From assembly GCA_964463985.1 (NCBI GenBank), contig CAYXEK010000004.1:23605-87604 (forward strand): a stretch of 64,000 nucleotides of DNA, read 5' to 3'. Below are positions 35,248 through 44,524 of this stretch, in pieces; the first letter of the stretch is position 1, and every line of letters starts with the position of its first letter. The notes under the pieces were generated by a model. The model was not told the origin of the DNA and did no database searches. It saw only the letters and a list, made by a program, of their open reading frames with translations. The DNA is from JAXGPF01 sp964463985 (GTDB lineage: Bacteria; Verrucomicrobiota; Kiritimatiellia; JAAZAB01). The position numbers and the translations under genes are program-made.

Positions 35248-36075
35248 ATGACAACAGAATCTTCCGCCAAAGCAAGCTTGCCCCTGGCCATTCAGCTTTA
35301 CAGCGTGCGTTCCCTGATGCAGGAAAAATTCCGGGAAACCCTGCTGGCGCTGGCGGACATCGGCTTTGACAGCATCGAATGGTCGGGGGCTTACGGCGGC
35401 ATGACCCCGTCGCAATTGGCGGAGTTCCTACGTCAAGCGGGATTGCGTGTTTCCGGCATGTTTGCCAACGCGCCCGGACTGCTTGACGCCGGCAGCCCCG
35501 TTTACGCTTTCGCCCGCGTGTTAAAACCTGAATACCTGGCGGTCAGCCTGAATTTTGCGCCGGATAATTTCAAGGAAGTGCTGGGAAAACTGCGATCCAT
35601 AAAGAAGACTGCGGCCGGACAGGGATTTGACCTGACTTACCACAACCATGCCAATGAGTTTCAGAAACTCCCGGACGGGCGGATGATCCTGGAGGCCCTC
35701 CTGGAGGAAACCGCCGGCGACGGCCAGCAATTTCTGTTCGACACATTTTTCGCATATTACGCCGGGTGCGATCCGTGCGCGCATCTCAGAAAATATACCG
35801 GACGCATCCCGCAGATTCATTTCAACGACATGGACCCGGCCGGGCATTCCAGCCCGCCGCCGGCCGGCAACAGCCAGGAATTTTCCACCGAACTTGGCGC
35901 CGGCATCATGGATTTGCCGGCAATCTACCGGACCGCCGCCGGCGCCGGCGTCCGCTGGTTGGTCCTCGAACAACACAGCCAACGGGACAATCCGCTGGAC
36001 AGCGCCCGCCGGAATTTTGCGTATTGCCGGAAGATGATGCTCAATGCGGAAGACGAGATGCTGGCCGGGAACTGA
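35248..36075 (+). CDS. Sugar phosphate isomerase/epimerase-like protein
   Basis: This 275-residue TIM barrel of the AP-endonuclease-2 type begins PLAIQLYSVRSLM and has the metal-site segments LTYHNHANEF near 135, FLFDTFFAYYAG near 168, IHFNDMDP near 196 and a late VLEQHS. The start at ATG 35248 follows a 65-base gap after paralogue B; an upstream in-frame start would overlap B and give an unstructured tail. The ribosome site is weak. It is the second of three epimerase-like proteins here. Relatives include IolE/IolI-type inositol enzymes and hydroxypyruvate isomerases. Confidence 0.7.
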   Translation: MTTESSAKASLPLAIQLYSVRSLMQEKFRETLLALADIGFDSIEWSGAYGGMTPSQLAEFLRQAGLRVSGMFANAPGLLDAGSPVYAFARVLKPEYLAVSLNFAPDNFKEVLGKLRSIKKTAAGQGFDLTYHNHANEFQKLPDGRMILEALLEETAGDGQQFLFDTFFAYYAGCDPCAHLRKYTGRIPQIHFNDMDPAGHSSPPPAGNSQEFSTELGAGIMDLPAIYRTAAGAGVRWLVLEQHSQRDNPLDSARRNFAYCRKMMLNAEDEMLAGN

Positions 36076-36112
36076 TCCCTGCGCCGCATCAAATAATTAA
36101 GGAAACCACACC

Positions 36113-36949
36113 ATGAAACTATCCGTCATGTCCTACACCCTCGGCCGCACCGGCTGGTTTAAAGACAACAAACCCGAAGACCTGAAAAGAATCTGCAGCC
36201 TGGCGGCCGAGATTGGCACGGACGGCATTGACTGGGTGACTACCCACGGCATGGACCCCAAGGAAATCCGGCAAGCCATGAATGACCATGGCTTGAAGAC
36301 CGTCTGCTATACCTTCGGCGCCGCCGGCTTGAACCGCGATGCGTTCGCCGAACGCTGCGCCGGCGTGGATACCGCGCGCGTCACGATAGAAACCGCCGTC
36401 ACGCTGGGCGCCGACAAGGTCATGCTGGTTACACCCGGCAACCCCAAAATCCCCCGCGACATCAGCCGCCGCAATTACATCCGCGGTCTGCAGGAATGCG
36501 CCGGCTTCGCCCGCCAGGCCGGCGTGACCATGACCATTGAGAATTTCCCGGGCAGCGACAGTCCCTTCGTCATCTCCAGCGATATCCTCGAAGCCGTCCG
36601 GGAAGTGCCAGGCTTGAAACTTACCTACGACAACGGCAACACCGCGCTGGGCGGGGAAGACCCGGCCGTATCGTTTACCCGCTGCGCCGCCCATGCCGCG
36701 CATGCGCATTTCAAGGATTGGGACCGGATGCCCCCGGAACAGGGCCGCGAAGCACTGGACGGCCGCCGCTACATGCCGGCGCTGATCGGGGAAGGCATGA
36801 TTGATCACCAGAGTTGCCTGGCCGCCATGCAAGCCGCCGGCTACCAGGGCTACATCAACATCGAGTATGAAAACAACAAGTACCCGGCCGATGAAGCCAC
36901 CCGCCGCGCCGCGAAATACCTGCAGAACCTCATGCGGCCAACGGGCTGA
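36113..36949 (+). CDS. Sugar phosphate isomerase/epimerase-like protein
   Basis: The 278-residue TIM barrel begins LSVMSYTLGRTGWF. The metal pattern is TMTIENFPG (Glu) near 140, KLTYDNGNT (Asp) near 174, AHFKDWD (His, Asp) near 199 and NIEYENN (Glu) near 248. AAGGAA lies nine bases before ATG 36113. It is 37 bases after the preceding epimerase and so probably in the same transcript. The three epimerase-like proteins of this locus are clearly different from each other, which suggests successive steps rather than simple duplication. Confidence 0.75.
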   Translation: MKLSVMSYTLGRTGWFKDNKPEDLKRICSLAAEIGTDGIDWVTTHGMDPKEIRQAMNDHGLKTVCYTFGAAGLNRDAFAERCAGVDTARVTIETAVTLGADKVMLVTPGNPKIPRDISRRNYIRGLQECAGFARQAGVTMTIENFPGSDSPFVISSDILEAVREVPGLKLTYDNGNTALGGEDPAVSFTRCAAHAAHAHFKDWDRMPPEQGREALDGRRYMPALIGEGMIDHQSCLAAMQAAGYQGYINIEYENNKYPADEATRRAAKYLQNLMRPTG

Positions 36950-37060
36950 CCAGGCGGACGGCCGCACCGCCGGCGGGGAATGCAAAGCTGGCAATGACCG
37001 GCGGAGTATGCTAATTTCCGGATTGCAGACGAGTTGGTTGCAAATATTACAGGAGCCACC

Positions 37061-38536
37061 ATGAGCGCGCAAATTCCTTCCATCCTGAAAATCGGTTGGG
37101 CGGCGGCCGACATCACTCCCAGCCGGCCCGTGAACCTTCAGGGCCAGTTTCACATGCGGATTTCTCAAGGCGTCAAGGATCCCCTCACGGCCACCGCGCT
37201 GGCATTGGAAGGCGGCGGCGGCGCCGTGGTTTTCCTTTCGGTGGATGGAGGATTTTTCCCGGCCCCCGTGGTTGACGGCATCCGCGCCGCCGTCAAAGGG
37301 CAGATTCCAACGCTTGACCCCATGTCCATCATCATCAATGCCACCCATACGCATACGGCGCCGATGCTGGAGGACGGCATGTATCCGCCCGTGCCGGCCG
37401 GCGTCATGACCGGCAAGGCTTACGCCAATTTCCTGGTCGAGCGCGTGGCGCAAGCGATCGTCAAAGCCTGGCGCGACCGCGCGCCGGGCAAGGCAGCCTG
37501 GGCGCTCGGGCATGCGGTTGTCGGACGGAATCGCCGGGCGGTTTATTTCGACGACCTGTCCCAGCGTCCCGGATACAAAGATCACCCCGGCCATTGCACC
37601 ACCCGCAACGCCGCCATGTATGGCCGGACGGACGATCCGATGTTCAGCCATATCGAGGGCTACGAAGATCATTCCGTGGACTTGCTTTACGCCTGGGATG
37701 AACGGGACCAACTCACCGGCATTGTCGTCAACCTCGCCTGCCCGTCCCAGGAAACCGAAGGACTATCCGTCATTTCCGCCGATTTCTGGCATGACGTCCG
37801 CGTCGCCCTCCGCCGGCAGCTGGGGGAAAAATTATTCTTCCTCCCGCAAAGCTCCGCCGCCGGCGACCAGTCGCCGCATCCATTGTGGTACAAAACCGCG
37901 GAAAAGCGCATGCTGGAACTGCGCGGCATTGACAGCCGCGCCGAAATCGCCCGGCGCATCAGTCAAACCGTGGCGGAAGTCCTGCCGCTGGCCCGCCAGG
38001 ACCGGCATGGCAGCGTGATCCTGCAACATTCCAGCCGGCTGGCGCAACTGCCGCGGCGGATGATTACCGATGCCGAAGCCGCCATGTTGCGCGCCGGCAT
38101 CGCCGAACTGGAAAAACGGCCGGCCTCCGCCGATCCGGATCCCGACAAGCGGCTGCGGGCCGATTCGGTGCGGGTCACCGAGATGGCCCGTTGCAAACTG
38201 GCGCTGCGCCGATACGAAACGCAGAAAAAAAACCCTGCTTTCTCCGCCCGGATTAATACCGTCCGACTGGGCGATATCGCCTTTGCCTGCATACCCTTCG
38301 AATTGTTCCTGGATTATGGCATCAGGATCAAGGCGCGCAGCCCGGCCATCCAGACCTTCATCGTGCAGTTGGCCGATGCCTGCCCGGGATGGGACGGCAA
38401 TTACCTGCCGACCGCCCGCGCCGAACAGGGACAAAGCTACAGCGCCAACTGCTACTGTAACAGCGTGGGATCCCAGGGCGGCCAGGCGTTGGTGGAAACG
38501 ATCCTGCAGGACTTGCACCAGGCCTGGGCCAAGTAA
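37061..38536 (+). CDS. Ceramidase-like protein C
   Basis: The 491-residue paralogue of B starts at ATG 37061, six bases after AGGAG. It opens LKIGWAAADITPSRP and keeps NATHTHTAP and AGDQSPHPL (serine present). As in B, NLACPSQ replaces the histidine-containing NFACHP motif. A conserved ending, GSQGGQALVETIL, is shared in spirit with B's GPEGGRELADWTI. It sits after the two epimerases and before the AzgA permease. The duplicate B and C in one operon may act on related substrates or form a heteromer. Confidence 0.65.
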   Translation: MSAQIPSILKIGWAAADITPSRPVNLQGQFHMRISQGVKDPLTATALALEGGGGAVVFLSVDGGFFPAPVVDGIRAAVKGQIPTLDPMSIIINATHTHTAPMLEDGMYPPVPAGVMTGKAYANFLVERVAQAIVKAWRDRAPGKAAWALGHAVVGRNRRAVYFDDLSQRPGYKDHPGHCTTRNAAMYGRTDDPMFSHIEGYEDHSVDLLYAWDERDQLTGIVVNLACPSQETEGLSVISADFWHDVRVALRRQLGEKLFFLPQSSAAGDQSPHPLWYKTAEKRMLELRGIDSRAEIARRISQTVAEVLPLARQDRHGSVILQHSSRLAQLPRRMITDAEAAMLRAGIAELEKRPASADPDPDKRLRADSVRVTEMARCKLALRRYETQKKNPAFSARINTVRLGDIAFACIPFELFLDYGIRIKARSPAIQTFIVQLADACPGWDGNYLPTARAEQGQSYSANCYCNSVGSQGGQALVETILQDLHQAWAK

Positions 38537-38543
38537 AATGTGC

Positions 38544-38582
38544 TTGACTCACGCCACAGCATGCTTAAATATTCAAGCATGC
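38544..38582 (+). promoter_or_regulatory. Promoter-like sequence with 8-bp inverted repeat before azgA-like gene
   Basis: TTGACT (38544-38549) is followed after 16-17 bases by an AT-rich -10 candidate (TAAATAT, 38566-38572). The -10 falls inside a perfect inverted repeat GCATGCTT-AAATATTC-AAGCATGC (38559-38582) that also covers the candidate start codons. An operator or a structure hiding the start are both possible. A purine-sensing control would fit the permease but is inference. Confidence 0.4.
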
Positions 38583-40000
38583 AAATGCAAAATTTTTGCG
38601 AGCATTATTTCCGCCTGTCCGAGAACCGCACCTCCATCCGCACGGAACTGACGGCGGGGCTCACCACTTTCCTGACGATGGCGTACATTATTTTCGTCCA
38701 GCCATCGGTGTTGTCGGGCGCCATGTCCGGGCAAAGCACGGGGATGGATTTCGGCGCCCTGACCACCGCCACCTGCATGACGGCCGCGCTGGCCACGGCC
38801 ATCATGGGCCTTTATGCCCGTTACCCCATCGCCCTGGCGCCGGGCATGGGCGAAAATTTCTTTTTCGTATTCACCGCGATTCCCGCGGCGGCCGCCGCCG
38901 GCAGCGCCATCCCCTGGCAGACGGCGCTGGGAGCGGTGTTCATTTCCGGAATTGTTTTCATGGCAATTTCCCTGGCCGGCGCCCGGGAATTGCTGTTGAA
39001 TGCCGTGAGTCCCAGCCTGAAAAACGGCATTGCGGTGGGCATCGGATTTTTTATCGCCTTCATTGGACTGCGAAATGCCGGCTTGATTATCCCGGATGCC
39101 GGCACGATGGTCAAACTCAACCCGAATTTTGCCTCCCTGGATTTGCTGGTGTTTTTTGCCGGTTTCATCACCACCAGCGTCCTTTTCGCGCGCGGGGTTA
39201 AAGGCGCCATCCTCTGGGGCATCGCCGCCGCCGCCGCGCTGGCGCTGGGATTGCACTGCCTGGCGCCGCACCTGCCCGAAAGCCTGGTCCAGATGCCGGC
39301 CTTCCGGGACTCGCTGCTGCTGCAGCGTTTTCAACCCGCGCGCCGGCTGTTTTCGATTCCGCCGTCCATCGCGCCGATTTTCCTGAAACTTGACCTGCGC
39401 GGCGCCCTTTCATCCGCCATGCTGCCAATGATCGTCATTTTCCTGTTCATGGATGTTTTCGACACCATGGGCACACTCATCGGCGTCAGCGGGCGGGCGG
39501 GCTTGATCCGGGACAACCGGCTCCCGCGCGCCGACCGGGCCTTCATGGCGGATGCGATCGGCACCGTAGCCGGCGCCACTTGCGGCATGAGCACGGTCAC
39601 CAGTTTTGTGGAAAGCGCCGCGGGCGTGGAGCATGGCGGACGCACCGGCTTGACCAGCCTGGCGGCGGCCGGCTTGTTCCTGCTGGCGCCGTTTTTTGCG
39701 CCGGTTATCGCCATGATCGGCAGTTTCCCTCCAATCACCGCGCCGGCGCTGGTGATCGTAGGCTTCATGATGATGCAGAATATCCGTCAGATCGCCTGGG
39801 AAGATTACAGCGAATCCGTGCCCGCCGGCCTGATCATGATCGGGGTTCCGCTCTGCTATTCCATCGCCGACGGTCTGGCGCTGGGATTTATCGCCTACCC
39901 CGCCATCAAGCTGCTGAGCGGACGGCGGCGGGAATCTTCCTGGGTGCTCTACGCCGTCGGCCTGGTTTTGCTGGTTTACTTCATCACGATCCGCCGTTGA
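38561..40000 (+). CDS. AzgA-type purine (guanine/hypoxanthine) permease
   Basis: This 479-residue membrane protein of the AzgA branch of NCS2 opens with SIRTELTAGLTTFLTMAYIIFVQP. It contains ALAPGMGENFFF, MDVFDTMGTLIGVSGRAGL and GMSTVTSFVESAAGV, all diagnostic of the branch, which imports adenine, guanine or hypoxanthine with protons. The start is uncertain among ATG 38561, 38579 and 38585, all within a palindrome. It is the second nucleobase permease in the window (the other, at 10047, is of the uracil/xanthine type). It ends the + strand accessory locus, and its link to the sugar genes is unexplained. Confidence 0.85.
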   Translation: MLKYSSMQMQNFCEHYFRLSENRTSIRTELTAGLTTFLTMAYIIFVQPSVLSGAMSGQSTGMDFGALTTATCMTAALATAIMGLYARYPIALAPGMGENFFFVFTAIPAAAAAGSAIPWQTALGAVFISGIVFMAISLAGARELLLNAVSPSLKNGIAVGIGFFIAFIGLRNAGLIIPDAGTMVKLNPNFASLDLLVFFAGFITTSVLFARGVKGAILWGIAAAAALALGLHCLAPHLPESLVQMPAFRDSLLLQRFQPARRLFSIPPSIAPIFLKLDLRGALSSAMLPMIVIFLFMDVFDTMGTLIGVSGRAGLIRDNRLPRADRAFMADAIGTVAGATCGMSTVTSFVESAAGVEHGGRTGLTSLAAAGLFLLAPFFAPVIAMIGSFPPITAPALVIVGFMMMQNIRQIAWEDYSESVPAGLIMIGVPLCYSIADGLALGFIAYPAIKLLSGRRRESSWVLYAVGLVLLVYFITIRR

Positions 40001-40065
40001 CCGGCGCCGGCCGGCCTTCCGGATACGCATCACGGGGATCGCCTGCGGAATATCTCGAAAATCGC

Positions 40066-40908
40066 TCAGGGCCGTTTCTGCTTCAGCCCGGCCGGCGGCG
40101 CGGCCGGCAGCAGCGGCGGCGGCGGTTCCACCAATTCCACCCGCCCGCCTTCGCCGCGCTGCAAACGCACTTCGCCATGCGGAACGGCGGCGGCCGTTTC
40201 CCGGAACAAAGGCACGCCGTAAGGGGTGAAACTGGCGTGGACTAAAACCATGTTTTTCGATTGAAACAGCACGTGAATGTTCGTGGCCTCGTCCAGCACC
40301 AGCTCCGGCGTCCGGGTGCGAACCAGCGCCCCCAGGTCGAAGACGCCGTAAACCGTTTTGGTTTTTTCGTCCTCGATGCGCAGGTACAAATTCTCCCCCT
40401 GGGCTGTCTGGAGGTATTCGAGCGCATACGACCGCAAGGCGTCAACATCGCCCGCCACGCCCGCCCTCAGCCGCGCCAATTCAAACCCCCGCACCACCGC
40501 CAGGGTAGCATCGGCCGAAGCGGATTGCATCCGTCCCAGGTCCACCACGGCGCGGATTTTGTACGAACCGCAGGCATGCAAGGCAAACAGGCTCATCAAG
40601 TCAATTTCAAAACTCCTCGTTTCGCCGGACATGATTTCGACGCCTTCCGCCAGCGGCCGCGGAGACAAGGGCGGCAGAATGCGCCCATCGGCGCGTTCGA
40701 CCTCCATGCGCAAATCCGCCCCCAGGCGCCCGCCATCCAGCAGCAGCACCTGGCCGCTGTTGTTGAGCACCGTGACCTGGGCGCGCAGCGGGGCATGCAG
40801 GAGGGTTTGCATCGCGGGCAAGCGGCACCGCACTTCCACCTGCCCCGCAGACGGCCACGCCGCCATAAGACCCGCAGCCAACATCCAGATTATCGCGCGC
40901 CTGATCAC
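40066..40908 (-). CDS. Secreted protein of unknown function
   Basis: The 280-residue product has a signal peptide (IRRAIIWMLAAGLMAAWPSAG). The mature part looks like beta-sandwich material (VTVLNNSGQVLLLDGG; GETRSFEIDLMSLFAL; YKIRAVVDLG), then an alpha/beta tail with NLYLRIEDEKTKTVYGVFDLG, and a Pro-rich end (EPPPPLLPAAPP). AGGAGG lies four bases before the GTG at 40908, so I prefer that over an ATG six codons earlier. I do not recognise a family. It is divergent from the histidine kinase gene, with about 150 bases between them. Confidence 0.6.
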   Translation of the reverse strand: MIRRAIIWMLAAGLMAAWPSAGQVEVRCRLPAMQTLLHAPLRAQVTVLNNSGQVLLLDGGRLGADLRMEVERADGRILPPLSPRPLAEGVEIMSGETRSFEIDLMSLFALHACGSYKIRAVVDLGRMQSASADATLAVVRGFELARLRAGVAGDVDALRSYALEYLQTAQGENLYLRIEDEKTKTVYGVFDLGALVRTRTPELVLDEATNIHVLFQSKNMVLVHASFTPYGVPLFRETAAAVPHGEVRLQRGEGGRVELVEPPPPLLPAAPPAGLKQKRP

Positions 40909-41060
40909 ACATCCTCCTGCATTCAAAGCTTTACATACACCGGGCCACTTGGTAATTTATGTAGCATATTTTGTTGAAAAAGGCAAAGATATATCCCGCT
41001 ATTTCAGCCGGCGCGCATAGCGCCCGGAGATTGACTGTCCGGCGGAACAGGCTGAACTAT

Positions 41061-42977
41061 ATGGAACAGACACCCTGCGCAAACGATTACGGATGGTTGA
41101 ACGATTTATTCCGCAATTCGCCGGATGCGATCGTCATCCAGTCCCATGACGGGCGCATCCTGGACGCCAACCTCGCCATGAGCCGGCTGACCGGGCTGCC
41201 CCTGGCCGTTTTGACCGGCAAGGCAATGGAAGAACTGCTGGCGAACGCGTATCGCCCGGCATGGAAACACGATTTTGAAATGCTGGCGTCCGGCAAATGG
41301 AACATGCTGGAGACGGCCATCATAGACGCGCGCAATGAGCACGCCACGCCGGTGGTGGCAACTATGATTTCCCGCAGCCAGCGCCGTCAACAAACGGTGA
41401 TTATCATCCATTTCCACGATTCCTCCATCTATCACACCGTGGAAAAGGCTCTAATGGCTTCCCAGGCGCAATGGGAGATGTCTTTCGACGCCATCACCGA
41501 CTGCATGTGCATCCTTGACCACGAAGGCCGGATCCTGCGGGTCAACCGCGCCATGAGCCATCGTTTCAATCCGCACGTCCAGGGAGGTTTGTGCAACCGG
41601 AACTTCAGCGAAGTCCTGCGGCCGGCGGACGGACCGGACAAGACCCCGCTGCCTCACCCCGTGCGCAACGCGCCGTTTGTGCTTGGGAAAACCGCTTTTC
41701 AGGACATAGCGGGGTGGTTCAGCGCCACCGCTTATCCACTGCGCAACCAGGAGCAGACTCTGTTGGGGGGGGTGCTTATTCTCCATGACATCACCGCCCA
41801 ACTGCATACCGAAGAGGCTTTGCAGAAAAGCCAAAACGCGCTGCGCCAGGCGGCCAAGATGGAAGCCGTCGGACGCCTGGCCGGCGGGATTGCCCACGAT
41901 TTCAACAATATGCTGACTTCCGTCCTGGGCTACAGTTCAATGATCGCCAAGAAAGTGCCGCCCGAAAGCGACATCTCTGGGGAAATTGAGGAAATCATGC
42001 ATGCGGCGGAACGCGCCGCCGCCCTGACCCGCCAATTGCTGAATTTCAGCCATGAACGCGCCATCGAAACTCAGGTGATAAACATAAATTCCGTCATCAC
42101 CAATCTCTCCAAGTTCATCCGCCACACCATCGGCGAAACCGTCGCGCTCAGCCTGGACCTGTCGCCGGAATTGGCTCCCGTCCAGGCCGACGTCTGCCGC
42201 CTGGAACAAATCCTGGTCAACCTGGCGATCAATGCCCGCGACGCCATGCCGGGCGGCGGCAAATTGATTATTGAAACGGCTGATTTCACCGCCAGCAGCA
42301 AATTCTGCGAGTCGCATCCCCAGATTTTGCCGGGCGATTATGTTTTGCTGCAAGTCAGCGACACGGGGCAAGGCATGCCGCCCCATGTGCTGGAACACAT
42401 TTTCGAGCCGTTTTTCACCACCAAACCCCGCGGCAAGGGCACCGGCCTGGGTTTGACCACGATCTACGGCATAGTCAAGCAGTTCGGAGGGTTCATCCTG
42501 TGTTATTCGGAAGTCAACCAGGGCACAACGTTTAAAATATACCTGCCGCAGTCCGCCGCACACCAGCCGGCCACGGAAATCAAAACCGAAACGGCGGAAT
42601 TTCCGGGCGGCGCGGAAACCATCCTGGTGGTGGATGATGAAGAGTATATTGTCAAGCTGATCAACCAGATTCTGACCAAGCTCGGATATACCGTGCTGGC
42701 CACCACATCCTGCCGGGAAGCGCAGGAAATCTGCGGCAACGACCGGCGTATCGACCTGGTATTGACGGATATTGTCATGCCGGAAATGCACGGCATGGCG
42801 TTGCTTAAGCAATTGCGCCTGTGCCAGCCGCAGGTCAAAGCCGTCTTGATGTCAGGCTACACCAGCAATGCCGCCATGCAGATTGAAAAACTCCCGGAGA
42901 ATATCGCCTTCCTGCAAAAACCTTTCAATTTAGAATCGCTGGCCAAAAGCGTCCGGAAGGCGCTGGCCGCCAAATGA
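41061..42977 (+). CDS. Hybrid sensor histidine kinase (PAS-PAS-HisKA-HATPase-REC)
   Basis: This 638-residue cytoplasmic protein has two PAS domains (about 12-120, SPDAIVIQSHDGRILDAN; about 138-250, CMCILDHEGRILRVN). The HisKA phospho-acceptor is His279 in GGIAHDFNN. The ATPase domain follows (N-box NLAINARDAM, DTGQGM, FEPFFTTK, GKGTGLGL), and a receiver domain lies at about 519-638 with the acceptor Asp in LVLTDIVMPEM. There is no membrane segment, so the signal is internal. The frame is open upstream, but ATG 41061 directly precedes the first PAS. No separate response regulator is adjacent, so its output must act through a partner elsewhere. Confidence 0.87.
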   Translation: MEQTPCANDYGWLNDLFRNSPDAIVIQSHDGRILDANLAMSRLTGLPLAVLTGKAMEELLANAYRPAWKHDFEMLASGKWNMLETAIIDARNEHATPVVATMISRSQRRQQTVIIIHFHDSSIYHTVEKALMASQAQWEMSFDAITDCMCILDHEGRILRVNRAMSHRFNPHVQGGLCNRNFSEVLRPADGPDKTPLPHPVRNAPFVLGKTAFQDIAGWFSATAYPLRNQEQTLLGGVLILHDITAQLHTEEALQKSQNALRQAAKMEAVGRLAGGIAHDFNNMLTSVLGYSSMIAKKVPPESDISGEIEEIMHAAERAAALTRQLLNFSHERAIETQVININSVITNLSKFIRHTIGETVALSLDLSPELAPVQADVCRLEQILVNLAINARDAMPGGGKLIIETADFTASSKFCESHPQILPGDYVLLQVSDTGQGMPPHVLEHIFEPFFTTKPRGKGTGLGLTTIYGIVKQFGGFILCYSEVNQGTTFKIYLPQSAAHQPATEIKTETAEFPGGAETILVVDDEEYIVKLINQILTKLGYTVLATTSCREAQEICGNDRRIDLVLTDIVMPEMHGMALLKQLRLCQPQVKAVLMSGYTSNAAMQIEKLPENIAFLQKPFNLESLAKSVRKALAAK

Positions 42978-43017
42978 CTGATGATTTTTAACGCCGAAAC
43001 GAAAGGACGCCGCCATT

Positions 43018-44523
43018 ATGAACCAGCGACGGGCAGTGGAAACATTCATGGAGGCCTTTCCTCATGACGGCATTACGTTTGACGATGTGTCCCTCGTGCC
43101 GGATTATGCGGATTTCCTTCCGCATGAAGCGGATGTTGCCGCCCGGCTGACCAAGCGCATCGGCTTGAACATACCGTTTCTCAGCGCCGCCATGGATACG
43201 GTGACGGAAAGCCGCATGGCCATCGGCATGGCCATGCAGGGCGGCATAGGCATTATCCACAAAAACATGGACATCTCCCGGCAATGCCGCGAGGTGGAAA
43301 TCGTCAAGCACCATTTGAACGGCCTGATCCGCACCCCCATCACCTTCAAGCCCGCCGACACCCTGCGCTATGTCATGGAATACAAGGCCAGCCACGGATT
43401 TGCCTTCTCCGGCTTCCCGATCGTTGACGGCGACCAGCGGCTGGCGGGAATCTTAACCGCTGCCGACATTAAATTCGTGCGCGACCAGGATGTCCCCGTA
43501 TCCGAAATCATGACCCGCAAGGTGATTACCGCCGGCCCGGCCACCACGCTGGAAGAAGCCTACGCCATCATGCAACGCGAAAAAGTCGGAAAGCTTCCGT
43601 TGGTGGAAAACGGCAAGCTGGTCGGCCTGTACAGCTTTTCCGATGTCCACACCCTGATCGAAAATGCCCGCCCGCTCTTCAACCGCGACCAGCGCCACCG
43701 CCTGCGGGTGGGCGCCGCCATCGGCGCAGGCGATCATGAGCGGGCCCAGGCGCTGGCGGAAAAAAACGCGGATGTGCTGGTCGTTGACACGGCCCACGGC
43801 CACAGCCGCAACGTGCTGGAAATGTGCCGATGGATTAAAAGCCATTTTCCCGATTTGGATGTGATCGCCGGCAATATCGCCACCGCCGAAGCCGCCCTGG
43901 CCCTCCGCGACGCCGGGGCGGACGGCATCAAGGTCGGCATCGGACCGGGCTCGATTTGCACCACGCGCGTGGTGGCCGGCGTGGGCATTCCGCAAATTTC
44001 CGCCATTTACCGCTGCGCCCAGGCTCTGCGCGGCAGCGTCCCCTTGATCGCCGACGGCGGCATCCGCTTTTCCGGCGACGTTCCCAAGGCCATTGTGGCC
44101 GGGGCCGACTCGGTGATGATGGGCTCAATTCTGGCAGGCACCGAAGAAAGCCCCGGCGAAAAAACCATCTACCAGGGACGGCAATACGTGGTTTACCGCG
44201 GCATGGGCAGCCTGACGGCCATGCAATCCTCCCGCGGCAGCCGGGAACGCTACGGACAGGCGGACACGCCCGAAGCCGACTTGATTCCCCAGGGTATTGA
44301 GGGCATTGTTCCTTTTTCCGGCAAGCTGGAAAAAGTGCTGACGCAATTCTGCGGCGGCCTGCGCGCCGCCTGCGGCTACTGCGGCTGCCGCACGATCGCC
44401 GACTTGCAACAACGGGGGCGGCTGGTGCGCGTGAGTTTTGCAGGCGTGCGCGAAGCGCATCCGCACGACGTGAAAATCATGAAGGAAGCGCCCAACTACA
44501 CCTTGAACAATCCGCAACTTTAA
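43018..44523 (+). CDS. guaB: IMP dehydrogenase
   Basis: This 501-residue enzyme oxidises IMP to XMP, the committed step of GMP synthesis. The TIM barrel begins GITFDDVSLVPDY. The two CBS domains are inserted at about 105-215 (DVPVSEIMTRKVITAGP), and the catalytic cysteine is Cys314 in GPGSICTTRVV. The flap region carries YRGMGSLTAMQ. AAGGA lies about 11 bases before the ATG. It is 40 bases after the histidine kinase and convergent with the Mla-type operon, whose last stop is one base away. Confidence 0.93.
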   Translation: MNQRRAVETFMEAFPHDGITFDDVSLVPDYADFLPHEADVAARLTKRIGLNIPFLSAAMDTVTESRMAIGMAMQGGIGIIHKNMDISRQCREVEIVKHHLNGLIRTPITFKPADTLRYVMEYKASHGFAFSGFPIVDGDQRLAGILTAADIKFVRDQDVPVSEIMTRKVITAGPATTLEEAYAIMQREKVGKLPLVENGKLVGLYSFSDVHTLIENARPLFNRDQRHRLRVGAAIGAGDHERAQALAEKNADVLVVDTAHGHSRNVLEMCRWIKSHFPDLDVIAGNIATAEAALALRDAGADGIKVGIGPGSICTTRVVAGVGIPQISAIYRCAQALRGSVPLIADGGIRFSGDVPKAIVAGADSVMMGSILAGTEESPGEKTIYQGRQYVVYRGMGSLTAMQSSRGSRERYGQADTPEADLIPQGIEGIVPFSGKLEKVLTQFCGGLRAACGYCGCRTIADLQQRGRLVRVSFAGVREAHPHDVKIMKEAPNYTLNNPQL

Positions 44524-44524
44524 G

